Shown piece after piece: positions 49,312 through 57,897 of a stretch of DNA of 64,000 nt. The notes under the pieces were generated by a model. The model was not told the origin of the DNA. It saw nothing but the letters and a program-made list of their open reading frames with translations, and did no database searches. The DNA comes from DATMRF01 sp035566435. Lineage in GTDB: Bacteria; Verrucomicrobiota; Verrucomicrobiia; Limisphaerales; UBA8199. The translations under genes and the position numbers were made by a program. Positions within the stretch are counted from its first letter, which is position 1; each line of letters opens with the position of its first letter. The stretch covers positions 1-64,000 of the forward strand of contig DATMRF010000106.1 of assembly GCA_035566435.1 (NCBI GenBank). Reading direction: 5' to 3'.

Positions 49312-50232
49312 ATGAAATGCCTCAATCCGGTTTCCCGTCAAAATGCCTCAAATCCCCTCGCTCGTGGGTTCACCTTGATCGAATTATTGGTCGTGATCGC
49401 CATTATCGCGATCCTGGCGGCCATGCTGCTGCCGGCCCTCGGCAAAGCGAAACAAAAGACCCAGGGCATCTCCTGCTTGAACAACCTCAAGCAGGTCATG
49501 CTCGGCTGGCAGATGTACACGCACGATAACAACGACAGAATCGTTTATGCCCTGCATGGCGGTGGCGCCCAGAATGGAGCAGGTTACAATCTGCCAGGTA
49601 GTAACATACACGTCGATGGCTGGGTTGAAGGCTGGCTGGATTGGAGCACCGGCCCCGATAATACGAACCTAACTTTCCTGACCACCGAGAAGCACGCCCT
49701 GTTGGCAAATTACGTCGGCCATTCTAAAAATGTGTTCAAGTGTCCCGCCGACCACTTCATGACTGGAGCCCAGGGGGCGTTGGGTTGGAGCGGACGCGCC
49801 CGAAGTATTTCCGGAAACATTTGTGTGGGTGAGGGTAATTATGAGCAGGGGCCCACCGACCCCATTTACAAGCACGTCAAGAAGAACAGTGATTTCCTTT
49901 TTCCGCCGCCAGTCGATTGCTGGGTGTTTGTTGACGAGCACCCCGATAGCATCAATGACGCTGGACTCTTCTCTCCCCACCAGACTTCGTGGATAGATAT
50001 GCCCGCGTCTTACCACAATGGCGCCTGTGGTGTAGCTCTCGCAGACGGCCATGCTGAAATCCACAAGTGGAAGGCGTCCTTGAGTGACCTGAGTGTGCAG
50101 CACGTTGGTGCGGTTGCAAACGGTCAATACTCCGTAGGACCCCTACCACCCTATGTCGTACGCACCCCAAGCGATTTAGACATAAGCTGGTTTTCGTACC
50201 GCTGCCCGCGAAACAGCGCGGCTTCCTACTAG
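49312..50232 (+). CDS. type II secretion prepilin-like protein with H-X9-DG motif, second copy
   Basis: The 306-residue protein has a prepilin processing site (SRQNASNPLARG, then FTLIELLVVIAIIAILAAM), the SCLNNLKQVMLGWQMYTHDNN block, an extended middle and SYHNGACGVALADGHAEIHKW (H-X9-DG). The middle region (VDGWVEGWLDWSTGPDN, LLANYVGHSKNVFKCPAD) is typical of DUF1559-related surface proteins. Compared with the first copy (33076-33738) it is 86 residues longer. It lies alone between a phage-like gene and an SRP-like fragment. Function unknown. Confidence 0.88.
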   Translation: MKCLNPVSRQNASNPLARGFTLIELLVVIAIIAILAAMLLPALGKAKQKTQGISCLNNLKQVMLGWQMYTHDNNDRIVYALHGGGAQNGAGYNLPGSNIHVDGWVEGWLDWSTGPDNTNLTFLTTEKHALLANYVGHSKNVFKCPADHFMTGAQGALGWSGRARSISGNICVGEGNYEQGPTDPIYKHVKKNSDFLFPPPVDCWVFVDEHPDSINDAGLFSPHQTSWIDMPASYHNGACGVALADGHAEIHKWKASLSDLSVQHVGAVANGQYSVGPLPPYVVRTPSDLDISWFSYRCPRNSAASY

Positions 50233-50238
50233 CATTCT

Positions 50239-50490
50239 TTATTTTCGCAATAGCCCGGCCGCGCCGCCGCCCATTCGGGCCATCGTGTTCGTGGATTTGC
50301 CCATTTTCTTCATCATCTGCTGCATCTGGGCGACCTTGTTCAGCGTCGTGTTGAGCTCGGTGACGCTGACGTCTCTGCCCCTGGCGATGCGCTGACGGCG
50401 TTTGGCGTTGAGGATATGCGGGTTGCGCCGCTCCTGGAGCGTCAAGCCGCAGATCATGGCCTCCGTGTGGCTTAACTCTTTCTGCTCTTT
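50239..50490 (-). pseudogene. orphan SRP54/Ffh M-domain fragment
   Basis: The last 83 codons on this strand (RKEQKELSHTEAMICGLTL, ERRNPHILNAKRRQRIARG, VSVTELNTTLNKVAQMQQMM) align with the C-terminal methionine-rich M domain of signal-recognition-particle protein Ffh: EAIIxSMTxxER, GSRRKRIAxGSG, VNRLLKQFxQMxKMM. No NG GTPase domain precedes it: upstream sequence becomes unrelated and arginine-rich, and abuts the GH5 gene. It is either a decayed remnant of a second ffh or an expressed stand-alone M domain. No plausible start codon was found at the domain edge. The GSG of the RNA-binding loop reads GRD. Confidence 0.6.
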
Positions 50491-50644
50491 GCGCAGGTCG
50501 TTTGTCGTTCGCGCGCCCGCAAGGTTTTGGAGTGCGGCTGTCCTCTGCCGCTTTGGTTTCTTGCCCCCATGCCGGGGCAACACTGCGAATCGCGCCGCCC
50601 GAGACAACTTGGCGCCTGAGTGCCCGGGCGCTTTGTCCGTTCGC

Positions 50645-52285
50645 TCACTGGAACTCGGCCCAGTCGAAACACGCCACGCCACTCTTCACGCGCAACGTGA
50701 GCCGATTCGGGCCCGCGACAAACTCTGCCGGCTTGAGCTTGAGCTCTACCCAACCCTTTCCGTCCACGGCCTGTTGCTGGACGTGGTCATTGAGCGATAA
50801 CTCAAAGACCGCCGGTGCGCTTTCCGCCTTCGCCCGCACAACGGTTTCATAACTGCGCGCTTCGAGACTATTGACGGAGTAGGCCGTCCATTCCTCCGCG
50901 CCCAGCCGGATACCTTGGGCGGAGCGCCGCTGGCTGCCGCCGGTTTCAATCAACTCAACCGGCACGGGCTCTGACTGGCGATAATATTTCGATGCCTGCC
51001 TGGAGTTCTTGACGAAGTAAGATTGGTTCAGGCCCTGGTGGCCGTAGTCCTCGGCTTCCACCCGCCCCGGCACGCGGCGGAACAGAGCGTTGACAACGTC
51101 GGGGAAAAACACGCACTGTTCCAGCCGAATATTCTTCAGCAACTGCGCTAAAACCTTTTGCGCCACCGCCGGCGCGGGTTTGTTTGTTCCGCCGCGCGAA
51201 TAGGCCGCGATGGCCTCCCACCCCTCGGGGGATTTGATTGAGCAAGGAGCGTTTCGGGCCTCCATTTTCTTCCAGGGCCAGAAAGCCCAGCCGACATTGT
51301 TGGCTTCAAAGTAATCGGTCGTGGCCCAGTAAATCGCGTTGTCCTTTTCGCCGGTCTCCCCTACCCAGATCGGCGCGCCCAGCCGCTTGCGGTGTTCGAG
51401 GTATTGGCCGATGCCATGGAGCCGGGTCGGCCGGTCCCAGCAGTAATAGTGGAATTGATAGAGCAGGTTGTCATCGAACCGGGTCGTGAACACAGACCAT
51501 TCGTTCGCCCAATCCGCGCCTTCCAGGGTGATGATGTGCTTTTTGTCCACGGCGCGAATGGCCGCCGTGACGCGCCGGTACAACGGTTCCAGCTCCTGCT
51601 TATATTTGGCTGCAGTGCCGGTGCGCTCCGGCAACGGCTCGTTCAACAAATCATAAGCCGCGACGGCGGGCTCGTCCTTGTAACGGGTCGCGATTTTGAC
51701 CCAAAGCCCGACCAACCGATCCTGGTTCGCTTTGTTGGTGAACAGCTCGGGCTGGTCATTAGCGCTGTCGTCGATGTTCGCTCCGGTCTGGCCGCCGGGC
51801 GCGGCGTGCATATCAATGACGGCATAAATCCCAGCCTGCTTGCACCACCGGACGACGTTCTCGAGCAGCTCGAATCCCTCATCGACATAAACCGCATGCT
51901 CGCCTTCGGTCAAAAACAACCGCGCATTCAACGGCACGCGCACGGAGTTGAAACCCACCTCGGCGATCCGCTTGAGATCGTCCTGCGCGATATACTGCTT
52001 CCTGAACTCCGACCAGAATTTCGCGGCCTCCTGCGGCCCCAGCAGGTCGCTCACCAGCTTCTCGATCTTCCGCGGCCGGTCACCTTCGCTGCCAAATCGC
52101 CACATGTAACCCTCCGGCAGCAACCAGTTCCCCAGTCCAACGCCTCGCAACAGGAACTTGCGGCCCTGCTCGTCCACGACGTCCTCGCCCTGCGCACGGA
52201 GGAATCCAGCCGCGTTCGTGCGCGGCAAGAAACAAATCGAGGCTGCAAGAGCGGTGAGAAGCATCGGCGCGGCGCAACGTTTCAT
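50645..52285 (-). CDS. exported glycoside hydrolase family 5 (endoglucanase/glucanase-like) with CBM-like C-terminus
   Basis: From ATG 52285 (MKRCAAPMLLTALAASICFL, signal peptide) there are 546 residues. The catalytic TIM barrel has LRGVGLGNWLLPEGYMW, VRVPLNARLF, AVIDMHAAPGGQ, AYDLLNEPLPERTG with the acid/base glutamate, FHYYCWDRP, and IWVGETGEKDNA with the nucleophile glutamate, i.e. GH5 motifs. The C-terminal 150 residues (VEAEDYGHQGLNQSYF, FELSLNDHVQQQAVDG, GVACFDWAEFQ) look like a CBM6/35-type carbohydrate-binding module. It would cleave beta-glucans or related polysaccharides outside the cell. The open frame to 52321 includes no useful start. The SRP fragment follows downstream. Confidence 0.9.
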   Translation of the reverse strand: MKRCAAPMLLTALAASICFLPRTNAAGFLRAQGEDVVDEQGRKFLLRGVGLGNWLLPEGYMWRFGSEGDRPRKIEKLVSDLLGPQEAAKFWSEFRKQYIAQDDLKRIAEVGFNSVRVPLNARLFLTEGEHAVYVDEGFELLENVVRWCKQAGIYAVIDMHAAPGGQTGANIDDSANDQPELFTNKANQDRLVGLWVKIATRYKDEPAVAAYDLLNEPLPERTGTAAKYKQELEPLYRRVTAAIRAVDKKHIITLEGADWANEWSVFTTRFDDNLLYQFHYYCWDRPTRLHGIGQYLEHRKRLGAPIWVGETGEKDNAIYWATTDYFEANNVGWAFWPWKKMEARNAPCSIKSPEGWEAIAAYSRGGTNKPAPAVAQKVLAQLLKNIRLEQCVFFPDVVNALFRRVPGRVEAEDYGHQGLNQSYFVKNSRQASKYYRQSEPVPVELIETGGSQRRSAQGIRLGAEEWTAYSVNSLEARSYETVVRAKAESAPAVFELSLNDHVQQQAVDGKGWVELKLKPAEFVAGPNRLTLRVKSGVACFDWAEFQ

Positions 52286-52411
52286 AGTGTGATGATTGCC
52301 CGGGAAAACTCCCCGCCGCAATCAAAACCCGCTGTGGCTGGACTCCCAACCCTTCAAGGGAAAACAATTCCCTATGTCTCGATTCGCTGGTATAAGTCGC
52401 TTATATGCCGC

Positions 52412-52726
52412 ATGCAAGAGCACCGCGCCATTAAAGTCGTGTTGCGGAATCTGGATGGCCAATACCTCGCGGGGCACCAGGGGGCCTGGACCTTTGCCGA
52501 CGAGGGTAAAGACGCCCGTGTCTTCGATTACGTTGCGGATCGCATCCCCGAACAACTCGAAACTCTCGAGTGCCAGCACGGACTCGTCCTGATCGCCGTG
52601 GCAGTGGACCCCCGCGACCGCTACGAAGTCTGCGACCGCTGCGGCCAGCACGTCATGTCGCTGAAAACCTTCTTCGACGGCACTCAGTATCTGTGCCCCG
52701 AGTGCCGTCAAAAGGGCTCGGGCTGA
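52412..52726 (+). CDS. unknown protein with C-terminal zinc ribbon
   Basis: The 104-residue protein from ATG 52412 starts MQEHRAIKVVLRNLDGQYLA, a beta-rich segment (GAWTFADEGKDARVFDYVADR) and ends with CDRCGQHV...YLCPECRQKG, two C-x-x-C pairs that form a zinc knuckle. I do not recognise the domain. It diverges from the GH5 gene. Upstream in-frame starts lie in the promoter region of that gene and are less likely. No partner gene gives its role. Confidence 0.6.
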   Translation: MQEHRAIKVVLRNLDGQYLAGHQGAWTFADEGKDARVFDYVADRIPEQLETLECQHGLVLIAVAVDPRDRYEVCDRCGQHVMSLKTFFDGTQYLCPECRQKGSG

Positions 52727-52806
52727 GGCACCTGGGCACAGGCCTTTCCCATTAAAGTGATTGACGGCCGTCTCTCAGATTCCAACACTTTTGGCCTGTG
52801 CGACAC

Positions 52807-53043
52807 ATGAAGCGAAAAGTATTGGTCATTCTCTCGAACCGCTGGAATCGGAATCAGAAGCCCTGTTTCCTTGAATTGGATTGCGACGCCAAAGGCACCA
52901 TCCTCAAGCAGCTCCGGCTCCGCAGCGCGCCGCGAAAGGCCCGGTACCATGAAGTCTGGGAGAATGACGAGGGGCGCACCGACTTTGCCGCCTGCCACCG
53001 CTTCAAACGCAAGTACGGTCACAAACTTCAGAAGCCCGCCTGA
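52807..53043 (+). CDS. small conserved protein, Verrucomicrobiota-type
   Basis: The 78-residue basic protein starts MKRKVLVILSNRWNRNQKP and ends in FKRKYGHKLQKPA, with VWENDEGRTDFAACHR in between. There is no signal peptide. It resembles small conserved hypothetical proteins in related genomes, recalled only from general knowledge, without function. A GTG at 52798 would add three residues. The gene is followed by a strong GC-rich hairpin repeat. Confidence 0.6.
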   Translation: MKRKVLVILSNRWNRNQKPCFLELDCDAKGTILKQLRLRSAPRKARYHEVWENDEGRTDFAACHRFKRKYGHKLQKPA

Positions 53044-53050
53044 ACCCGAA

Positions 53051-53124
53051 GGGGCGGGGACGGCCACGTCCCCGTAGTTTGGTGGTTGGGTACGATCTCT
53101 CGGGGACGAGGCCGTCCCCGCCCC
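53051..53124. repeat. large GC-rich inverted repeat (REP-like)
   Basis: Arms GGGGCGGGGACGGCC (53051-53065) and its exact complement GGCCGTCCCCGCCCC (53110-53124) enclose 44 bases, giving a 15-bp perfect stem. The left arm plus eleven following bases repeats at 29891-29917. The element follows the gene ending at 53043, where it could act as a terminator-like structure. Confidence 0.65.
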
Positions 53125-53208
53125 GCGGATCGGTTGAATTACATTGACTTCATTCAGGCCGGGTGTCATCAAGGAGACGTTAATTGAAGGCGAATGCCAG
53201 TTTTGCCT

Positions 53209-53469
53209 ATGAAAACCATGCCGACTCGAAGGGACTTCCTGAAAAAATCAGCCGCGGCGACCCTCACTGCCCCGTTGGTCCTGAGCCTCGAGGAATATGC
53301 GCTCGCCGCCGGAGCCATTCCTCCGCGGGCGGGCTTTCAGCACGCTTTCGCCAACGGCGCGGACTTCGTTGCCGCCGGCATGTTCGATTTCCAAATCGCC
53401 GAGGACGCTTCCATCCTCCCGGGAAGCGTTCAGGCCGCTCAGAATCGCGAGCGCGACTGGTTTGCCTGA
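53209..53469 (+). pseudogene. Tat signal joined to the tail of a large exported enzyme (internal deletion relic)
   Basis: The 86-residue frame starts MKTMPTRRDFLKKSAAATLT (twin-arginine signal, RRDFLKK) and continues LSLEEYALAAGAIPPRAGFQ, then HAFANGADFVAAGMFDFQIA and RERDWFA. In Tat-exported proteins that I recall from Verrucomicrobiota, the signal is followed by about 270 residues, and the tail GAIxPxxGFxxAFxNGADFxxxGMFDFQ is the extreme C-terminus. Here the two ends are joined directly at ALAAGAI, so a frame-preserving deletion between ALAA-like words is inferred. The product cannot be functional as an enzyme. Confidence 0.6.
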
Positions 53470-53589
53470 AACAAGGATTGAGCGAACCCTCTTCGTCGTC
53501 GGTTTCCAAAGCGGGAGGCCGGAAGTGCCGGCAACCTGCACCCCCGCGGACTGTGGACTGTGGACTGTGGACTGTGTTAGCCTGCCGCC

Positions 53590-55554
53590 ATGATGAAATG
53601 GACAGCCATTATCGCCTGCTGTGCTGCAACCTCCAACGGTGTTGCCGCTGACCTCAAAGATTACCCGTTCCAACCGGTGCCTTTCACCGCGGTCAAGGTC
53701 GAGGATAGTTTTTGGTCTCCACGGATGGAGACTAACCGCATCACCACCGTCTGGTATGATTTTAAGAAGTGCGAGGAGACCGGTCGGATAGATAATTTTG
53801 CGAAGGCCGGCAAACTGATGCCGGGGGAGTTTCGCGGGACGCCCTTCGACGACTCCGACGTGTTCAAGGTGATCGAAGGCGCAGCGTACACATTGGCGTT
53901 GCATCCGGACGCAAAACTCGACCAGTACTTGGACGCCCTCATCGTCAAGATCGCCGCCGCGCAGGAGCCGGACGGCTACCTCTATACCGCCCGCACGATC
54001 GACCCGAACTGCCGCTTAGACTTCTTCGGCCCAACCCGCTGGTCGAAACTGGCGGGCAGCCACGAGCTCTACAACCTGGGCCATCTTTACGAGGCCGCGG
54101 TCGCGCATTTCCAGGCCACCGGCAAACGCTCGCTCCTGAACGTAGCCCTGAAGAGCGCGGGTTTAATCTGCAAGACGTTCGGCCCCGGCCCGGGGCAGCT
54201 CAAAGAACCGCCCGGCCACGAGGAGATTGAGATCGGCCTCGTGAAACTATTCCGCACCACCGGTGACCGTCAGTATTTGGACCAGGCGAAATTCTTCTGT
54301 GACCTTCGCGGCCGAGCTGACACGCACAAATTGCGCGGTCCCTATCAGCAGGACGACAAACCGATCATCGAGCAGAGCGAAGCTGTGGGCCACGCAGTCC
54401 GGGCGGGTTATTTTTATTCCGGGGTGGCAGATGTCGCCGCGCTCACGGGCGATACCAGTTACGTGCAGGCCATCGATCGTATTTGGGACAACGTCGTGGG
54501 CAGGAAGCTGCACCTCACCGGCGGCATCGGCGCCGTGCCGGCCGGAGAAGCGTTGGGAGCCGACTACGATTTGCCCAATGCCAGCGCTTATCTCGAAACT
54601 TGCGCCGCCATTGGCAACGCGCTCTGGAATGAACGAATGTTCCTGCTCCACGGCGATGCCCAGTACCTCGATGTGCTCGAGCGCGTCCTCTATAACGGCT
54701 TCCTCTCCGGTGTTTCCCTGACGGGCGACCGTTTCTTTTATCCCAACCCCCTCGAAAGCGACGGCAAGGGCAAATTTAACATGGGTTCCTGCGAGCGCGC
54801 GCCCTGGTTCGGCTGTTCCTGCTGTCCCGTGAATGACGTCCGCTTCATTCCAGAGATCGCCAGCTTCATTTACGCGACGCGGGAGCGAGAGCTATTCGTC
54901 AACTTGTTTATTGGTGGTTCGGCTAAAACCGACCTCGCCGGTATGCCGCTCGAAGTCAAGCAGCAGACGCGTTATCCCCACGACGGAAAGGTCACGCTGA
55001 CGCTGATCGCAGTGGGAAGCCCTGCCTCCCGAGCGCTACGCGGCCAGGAATTCACTCTTAACCTCCGTCTCCCTGGCTGGGCGCGCAATCAACCCTTGGC
55101 CAGCGACCTGTACCGCTACGACGATGGTCTCAAACCGCGCGTCAAGTTGGCCGTCGATGGCAAAGAGGTGGAACCCAGAGTGGAAAAGGGCTTCATCCGA
55201 ATCGTCCGCAACTGGAAATCCGGTGATACAATCGCGCTGGAAATGGAAATGCCGGTCAGGCGGGTCGTCGCCAATCCCGCCGTCAAGGCCGATCGCGACC
55301 GCTTCGCGCTCGAGCGCGGCCCGCTGGTTTATTGTGCCGAAGGCGCCGACAACGGTGGCAAGGTGCTGGACAAAATCCTGGCTGGGAAATTGCACTATCA
55401 AACGCAGTGGCGTGAGGACCTTCTCGGTGGGCTCACAACAATCAAGGTTTCCTCAAGGGAAGGCACGGATGCCCTCACCTGCATTCCCTACTATGCCTGG
55501 TGCCATCGCGGCGCCAACGAAATGCGCGTCTGGTTCCCTGTTAAACCGGACTGA
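53590..55554 (+). CDS. glycoside hydrolase family 127 beta-L-arabinofuranosidase-like (DUF1680)
   Basis: The 654-residue exported protein starts MMKWTAIIACCAATSNGVAA (signal peptide). FTAVKVEDSFWSPRMETNRI is the usual GH127 opening, and ATSHELYN-like GSHELYNLGHLYEAAVAH follows. The zinc/thiolate active site is present: Glu320 (in GEALG) as acid/base, Glu336 and Cys338 in LETCA, and Cys411-Cys412 in GCSCCPVND, with the same 16-residue Glu-Glu spacing as known GH127 enzymes. The C-terminal half holds beta-sandwich domains (LRLPGWARN). It releases arabinose from plant polysaccharides outside the cell. A tandem GTGGACT phrase precedes the gene. Confidence 0.92.
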   Translation: MMKWTAIIACCAATSNGVAADLKDYPFQPVPFTAVKVEDSFWSPRMETNRITTVWYDFKKCEETGRIDNFAKAGKLMPGEFRGTPFDDSDVFKVIEGAAYTLALHPDAKLDQYLDALIVKIAAAQEPDGYLYTARTIDPNCRLDFFGPTRWSKLAGSHELYNLGHLYEAAVAHFQATGKRSLLNVALKSAGLICKTFGPGPGQLKEPPGHEEIEIGLVKLFRTTGDRQYLDQAKFFCDLRGRADTHKLRGPYQQDDKPIIEQSEAVGHAVRAGYFYSGVADVAALTGDTSYVQAIDRIWDNVVGRKLHLTGGIGAVPAGEALGADYDLPNASAYLETCAAIGNALWNERMFLLHGDAQYLDVLERVLYNGFLSGVSLTGDRFFYPNPLESDGKGKFNMGSCERAPWFGCSCCPVNDVRFIPEIASFIYATRERELFVNLFIGGSAKTDLAGMPLEVKQQTRYPHDGKVTLTLIAVGSPASRALRGQEFTLNLRLPGWARNQPLASDLYRYDDGLKPRVKLAVDGKEVEPRVEKGFIRIVRNWKSGDTIALEMEMPVRRVVANPAVKADRDRFALERGPLVYCAEGADNGGKVLDKILAGKLHYQTQWREDLLGGLTTIKVSSREGTDALTCIPYYAWCHRGANEMRVWFPVKPD

Positions 55555-55556
55555 TT

Positions 55557-56474
55557 CTAACTCGCGCCCCGCTCAAGCCGGGCGATTCGCTCCTCCAACG
55601 GCGGATGGTCCGCAAACAGCGCCAGGAAGCCGCCCCGCGGACCAGAGATTTTTAACGCCTGAAAGGCCTGGTGTTGTTGGGCCGCCGCCACCGCAACGTC
55701 CGGTTCATGCAGTCTTTGCAAGGCGCGCAATGCGTTGACCATATTCGGGCGGCCCGCCAGCCGCGCTCCGCCCGCATCTGCACGGAACTCACGCCAACGG
55801 GAGAACCAGCAGACTACTATCGAGCCGAGGATCGAGAAAACGATCTGAAAGACCATCACCAGCAAGTACTGCACAACCCCGCTGCCGCTGTCGCGATCGT
55901 CGCGCGAGCGCATCGCCTGACTGATGACAAAGGCCAGCACCCGCGACAGGAACAGCACAAACGAGTTAATGACACCTTGGATGAGTGTCATGGTCACCAT
56001 GTCGCCGTTGGCGACGTGGGTGATCTCGTGCCCGAGCACGCCCTCGACCTCGTTTGAGCCCATTCGGCGCAACAGTCCGGTGGAGACTGCCACCAGCGCC
56101 CGCGATTTCGTCGGCCCGGTCGCAAACGCATTCACCTCGTCCGACTCATAAATGCCCACCTCGGGCAGTTTCGGAAGGGCGGCCGCCCGGGCCAATCCAT
56201 GCACGGTATCCACTAATTGTCTGAGCGTGGGATCACCCGTTTCAGGCGGGATCACCTGCACACCCATCATCCACTTGGCCATCACCCGCGACAGCGCCAA
56301 CGAAATGAAAGCGCCCGTAAAGCCCCAAACAAGGCAAATGACCGCCAAACCCGCCAGGCCGCCCTGGGGAAAATAATTTCCCACGTGCAGCAGCCCAAGG
56401 ATGAGCGTGATGGTGACCATCACCAGGATGTTCACCGCTACCAACAGAAATATGCGTTTACCTATCTGTCCCAT
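55557..56474 (-). CDS. htpX: membrane-bound zinc metalloprotease HtpX (M48)
   Basis: HtpX degrades misfolded inner-membrane proteins. The 305-residue protein has four membrane helices (two N-terminal in FLLVAVNILVMVTITLIL and the next helix; two after the catalytic motif), GHEITHVANGDMVTM with HExxH zinc ligands and REFRADAGGARLAGRP with the third-ligand glutamate. LARAAALPKLPEVGIYESDEVNAFATGPTKSRALVAVSTGLL is characteristic. Length is slightly above the E. coli enzyme (293). ATG 56474 starts just before helix 1. It converges with the GH127 gene; no stress regulon gene is nearby. Confidence 0.95.
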   Translation of the reverse strand: MGQIGKRIFLLVAVNILVMVTITLILGLLHVGNYFPQGGLAGLAVICLVWGFTGAFISLALSRVMAKWMMGVQVIPPETGDPTLRQLVDTVHGLARAAALPKLPEVGIYESDEVNAFATGPTKSRALVAVSTGLLRRMGSNEVEGVLGHEITHVANGDMVTMTLIQGVINSFVLFLSRVLAFVISQAMRSRDDRDSGSGVVQYLLVMVFQIVFSILGSIVVCWFSRWREFRADAGGARLAGRPNMVNALRALQRLHEPDVAVAAAQQHQAFQALKISGPRGGFLALFADHPPLEERIARLERGAS

Positions 56475-56698
56475 AATCGACTCGAATAGAGCATAGCAAA
56501 ATAGCCACGATTTGCAATGTCACCGCGAGTACAACTCAGGCCTCGGTTTGTAATCAAGCGACCACGCACCCCGATTGGTTTTGGAGTTGTTGACTTTGGG
56601 CGACATTGTTCGCACCATAAGGTTCGCAATGAATGTTGGGGCCTCAGCCGGCCTTAAGGCCGAATGTCAGGCATTGCCCGCGGCGCGACGGGCCATGT

Positions 56699-57430
56699 AT
56701 GCCGTACCGCACCTTTAGCGTCGAGGAAGCCGCTCGCTATCTCCATCTCGAACGGTTGGACCTTGAGCGCCTGGTCAAGAATTAGGACATCCCCTTCGAG
56801 CGGCACGGAGAACGCCTGGTCTTCCGGAAAATCGACCTGGATGCCTGGGTCTCGCCGCGTATTCTGGGCCTGCAGGGCCGCCGCCGGACCGAGTATCACC
56901 AAAAAACCTCCAAAGCCGCCCGGCAACTCCTGGTCCACGAGGCTATCCTCCCGGAGATGATTCGGCCGGAGTTCATTGACCCGGCGCTGCCTGCGAAAAC
57001 TAAGGCCTCCGTCCTGCGTGAAATGGTTGCGCTGGCCCAAAAGACAGGACAGGTTTGCGACGCAGGCAGCCTGCTGGCGGGACTGGAAGCACGAGAGAAA
57101 CTTTGCTCGACGGGTCTGCCGGGCGGGCTTGCGTTGTTGCACACCCGCGTTCCTGAAGCCTATCTGTTCGAGGCAGCCTTCATTGTGCTGGGCCGCACCC
57201 TGCAAGACATCCCTTTCGGCGCGCCGGATGGACGGCCTACGAACCTGTTCTTCCTGCTCGCTTGTCCGGACGATCGGCTGCACCTGCACACTCTGGCGCG
57301 CCTGTGTCTCATGGTCCAAAAGAGCGAGTTGCTGGCGGAGCTGCGACAGGCACCCGACGCCGAAACCATGCACCAGTGCCTTATTGCTTCGGAAACCGCG
57401 GTACTCGAAACGGTACGACCGGCGCCATAA
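56699..57430 (+). pseudogene. HTH plus PTS EIIA-like protein interrupted by in-frame TAG
   Basis: From ATG 56699 the frame reads MPYRTFSVEEAARYLHLERL, DLERLVKN, then TAG at 56783-56785. It continues DIPFERHGERLVFRKIDLDAW without another stop to 57430. The first 60 codons form an excisionase/MerR-type helix-turn-helix. The rest resembles PtsN EIIA domains (STGLPGGLALLHTRVPEA with the phospho-accepting His, LFFLLACPDDRLHLHTLARLCLMVQKSELL). In homologues I recall, glutamine stands where TAG is, so CAG to TAG is plausible (inference). A start at 56957 would give only the EIIA half. The intact 243-residue product would be a phospho-regulated DNA-binding protein. Confidence 0.7.
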
Positions 57431-57555
57431 AGAGAATGCTCATCCTTGAGCTCGAATAAATCATTTGTCATTGCCTCTCGCGTAACATAAGCTGGTTTAA
57501 GTCGGATTCGGCCCGGCAATCTAGGCCGGCCCCGCTGTGGTTTTCGCCGAAAGCC

Positions 57556-57897
57556 ATGCACGAGTTATCCATTATGGACAGCGCCCTGACACTCGCCCTG
57601 GAGCAGGCCCAAAAGGCCGGCGCCAGCCGCGTCCACGTGGTCCGTTTGCGCATCGGGGCGCTCAGCGGTGTGGTGCCGGAGGCGCTCCAGTTCGCGTTCG
57701 AGGCGCTGGCACCGGGCACCGCGGCCGAAGGCGGCCAACTGGCTATCGAGCATGTTCCCGCCAGGTTTTGGTGCGCCGCTTGCGCCCGCGAATTTCAGTC
57801 CGATGATATGTTTTCGGAATGTCCCGACTGCCATCAGCCGAGCGGCGATTTGCGCGCGGGCCGGGAAATGGAAGTCGCTTCACTGGAGATCGAGTAA
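57556..57897 (+). CDS. hypA: hydrogenase/urease nickel-insertion protein HypA
   Basis: The 113-residue protein has MHELSIMDSALTLALEQAQK (His2 of MHE is the nickel ligand), LRIGALSGVVPEALQFAFEAL and a zinc-binding domain with four cysteines (FWCAACAREF, FSECPDCHQPSG). Together with HypB it delivers nickel to NiFe-hydrogenase large subunits. Its stop codon and the hypB start share one base (TAATG). No hydrogenase, HypC, HypD, HypE or urease gene is visible in the 6 kb following, so it probably serves an enzyme encoded elsewhere. Confidence 0.93.
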   Translation: MHELSIMDSALTLALEQAQKAGASRVHVVRLRIGALSGVVPEALQFAFEALAPGTAAEGGQLAIEHVPARFWCAACAREFQSDDMFSECPDCHQPSGDLRAGREMEVASLEIE

